Assembly (NCBI GenBank): GCA_025355105.1
Contig: JANYAE010000081.1
Coordinates: 1 to 64,000 of the forward strand
Reading direction: 5' to 3'
DNA: 64,000 nucleotides
Source of the DNA: Pseudomonadota bacterium
GTDB lineage: Bacteria; Pseudomonadota; Gammaproteobacteria; Steroidobacterales; Steroidobacteraceae
The position numbers and the translations under genes are program-made. Shown one piece after another: positions 63,849-64,000 of this stretch. Numbering within the stretch: the stretch's first letter is position 1; each line of letters begins with the position of its first letter. A model generated the notes under the pieces. That model was given only the letters and a program-made list of their open reading frames with translations, had not been told where the DNA came from and searched no databases.

Positions 63849-64000
63849 CAAGCGGCATCGCGGCCACGGTCGCGCCGCGGCTCTGACCGCCGTGGTCGGC
63901 GGAGACGGTGCTGCGCCGGACTGCCTGCCGTGCGGCCGACAGCGCCGGCGCAGCCCCGCCGGGTTCATTCCGGACGCTGTCCCGGCCTTCCCGCGGCAGG

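Noticed and set aside
1-64000. CRISPR arrays, tRNA or rRNA genes, insertion sequences, prophage
   Set aside because: No spaced direct repeats, cloverleaf-type sequences, transposase or phage structural motifs were recognised on reading both strands; a tRNAscan or ISfinder run would be decisive.

Overview
The window is about 64 kb of very GC-rich DNA carrying roughly 54 protein genes. The gene families (TonB receptor with plug, outer-membrane barrel, CsrA, Sec-type formate dehydrogenase-N, four-subunit sarcosine oxidase, TetR, GlxA, ECF sigma) point to a free-living, respiring, Gram-negative Pseudomonadota. A gamma- or betaproteobacterium (for example a Steroidobacter-like lineage) is a guess; no rRNA or other marker is present to confirm it. 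I found no tRNA, rRNA, CRISPR array, insertion sequence or prophage.

1-5.8 kb, minus strand: a selenium-dependent respiratory formate dehydrogenase locus. It has a catalytic subunit interrupted by an in-frame UGA that reads as selenocysteine (with a SECIS-like hairpin right after it), Fe-S beta subunit, cytochrome b gamma subunit, FdhE, and the start of selA running off the left edge. 6-14 kb: housekeeping and accessory genes (GST, YCII protein, small barrel protein, an HTH-TM-propeller protein, a secreted cupin, DUF2937, lytic transglycosylase) and a decayed fragment of a cation/proton antiporter.

14.2-37.3 kb: a catabolic region, almost all on the minus strand. The first block reads TonB receptor, MFS transporter, secreted SMP-30 lactonase, SDR, M20 ureido/amidohydrolase, NAD-epimerase and PuuE-like deacetylase, in tight or overlapping order. 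It looks like one uptake-and-degradation operon for an unidentified substrate. The second block reads soxB-soxD-soxA-soxG, a dimethylglycine dehydrogenase-like flavoprotein, an aminotransferase, a GbdR-like GlxA/AraC regulator and a non-pyrrolysine MttB-family methyltransferase. It looks like an N-methyl-amine (betaine, dimethylglycine, sarcosine) demethylation operon. Two related SMP-30 proteins lie in this region, one in each block's neighbourhood.

37.9-44.5 kb: a signalling module. An ECF sigma factor with an unusual hydrophobic C-terminal tail overlaps its membrane anti-sigma gene. Divergent to them is a secreted TPR-CHAT putative cysteine protease, followed 32 nt later by a 52-residue lysine-rich peptide, then a conserved protein with an HELCEM motif. 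This is the least explained system in the window.

44.5-64 kb: csrA, B3/B4-domain protein, Ogt, MFS, fatty-acid desaturase with a TIM-barrel isomerase, CPBP protease, a quinol-monooxygenase-like protein with a PaaK-like ligase, RDD and other membrane proteins, an acyltransferase, a secreted metallo-beta-lactamase-fold lactonase, a large membrane Fe-S/CCG oxidoreductase (ETF:quinone or DgcB type), a DUF3455 lipoprotein, a TetR-SRPBCC pair under a near-perfect operator palindrome, and a Crp/Fnr-like domain fused behind four membrane segments.
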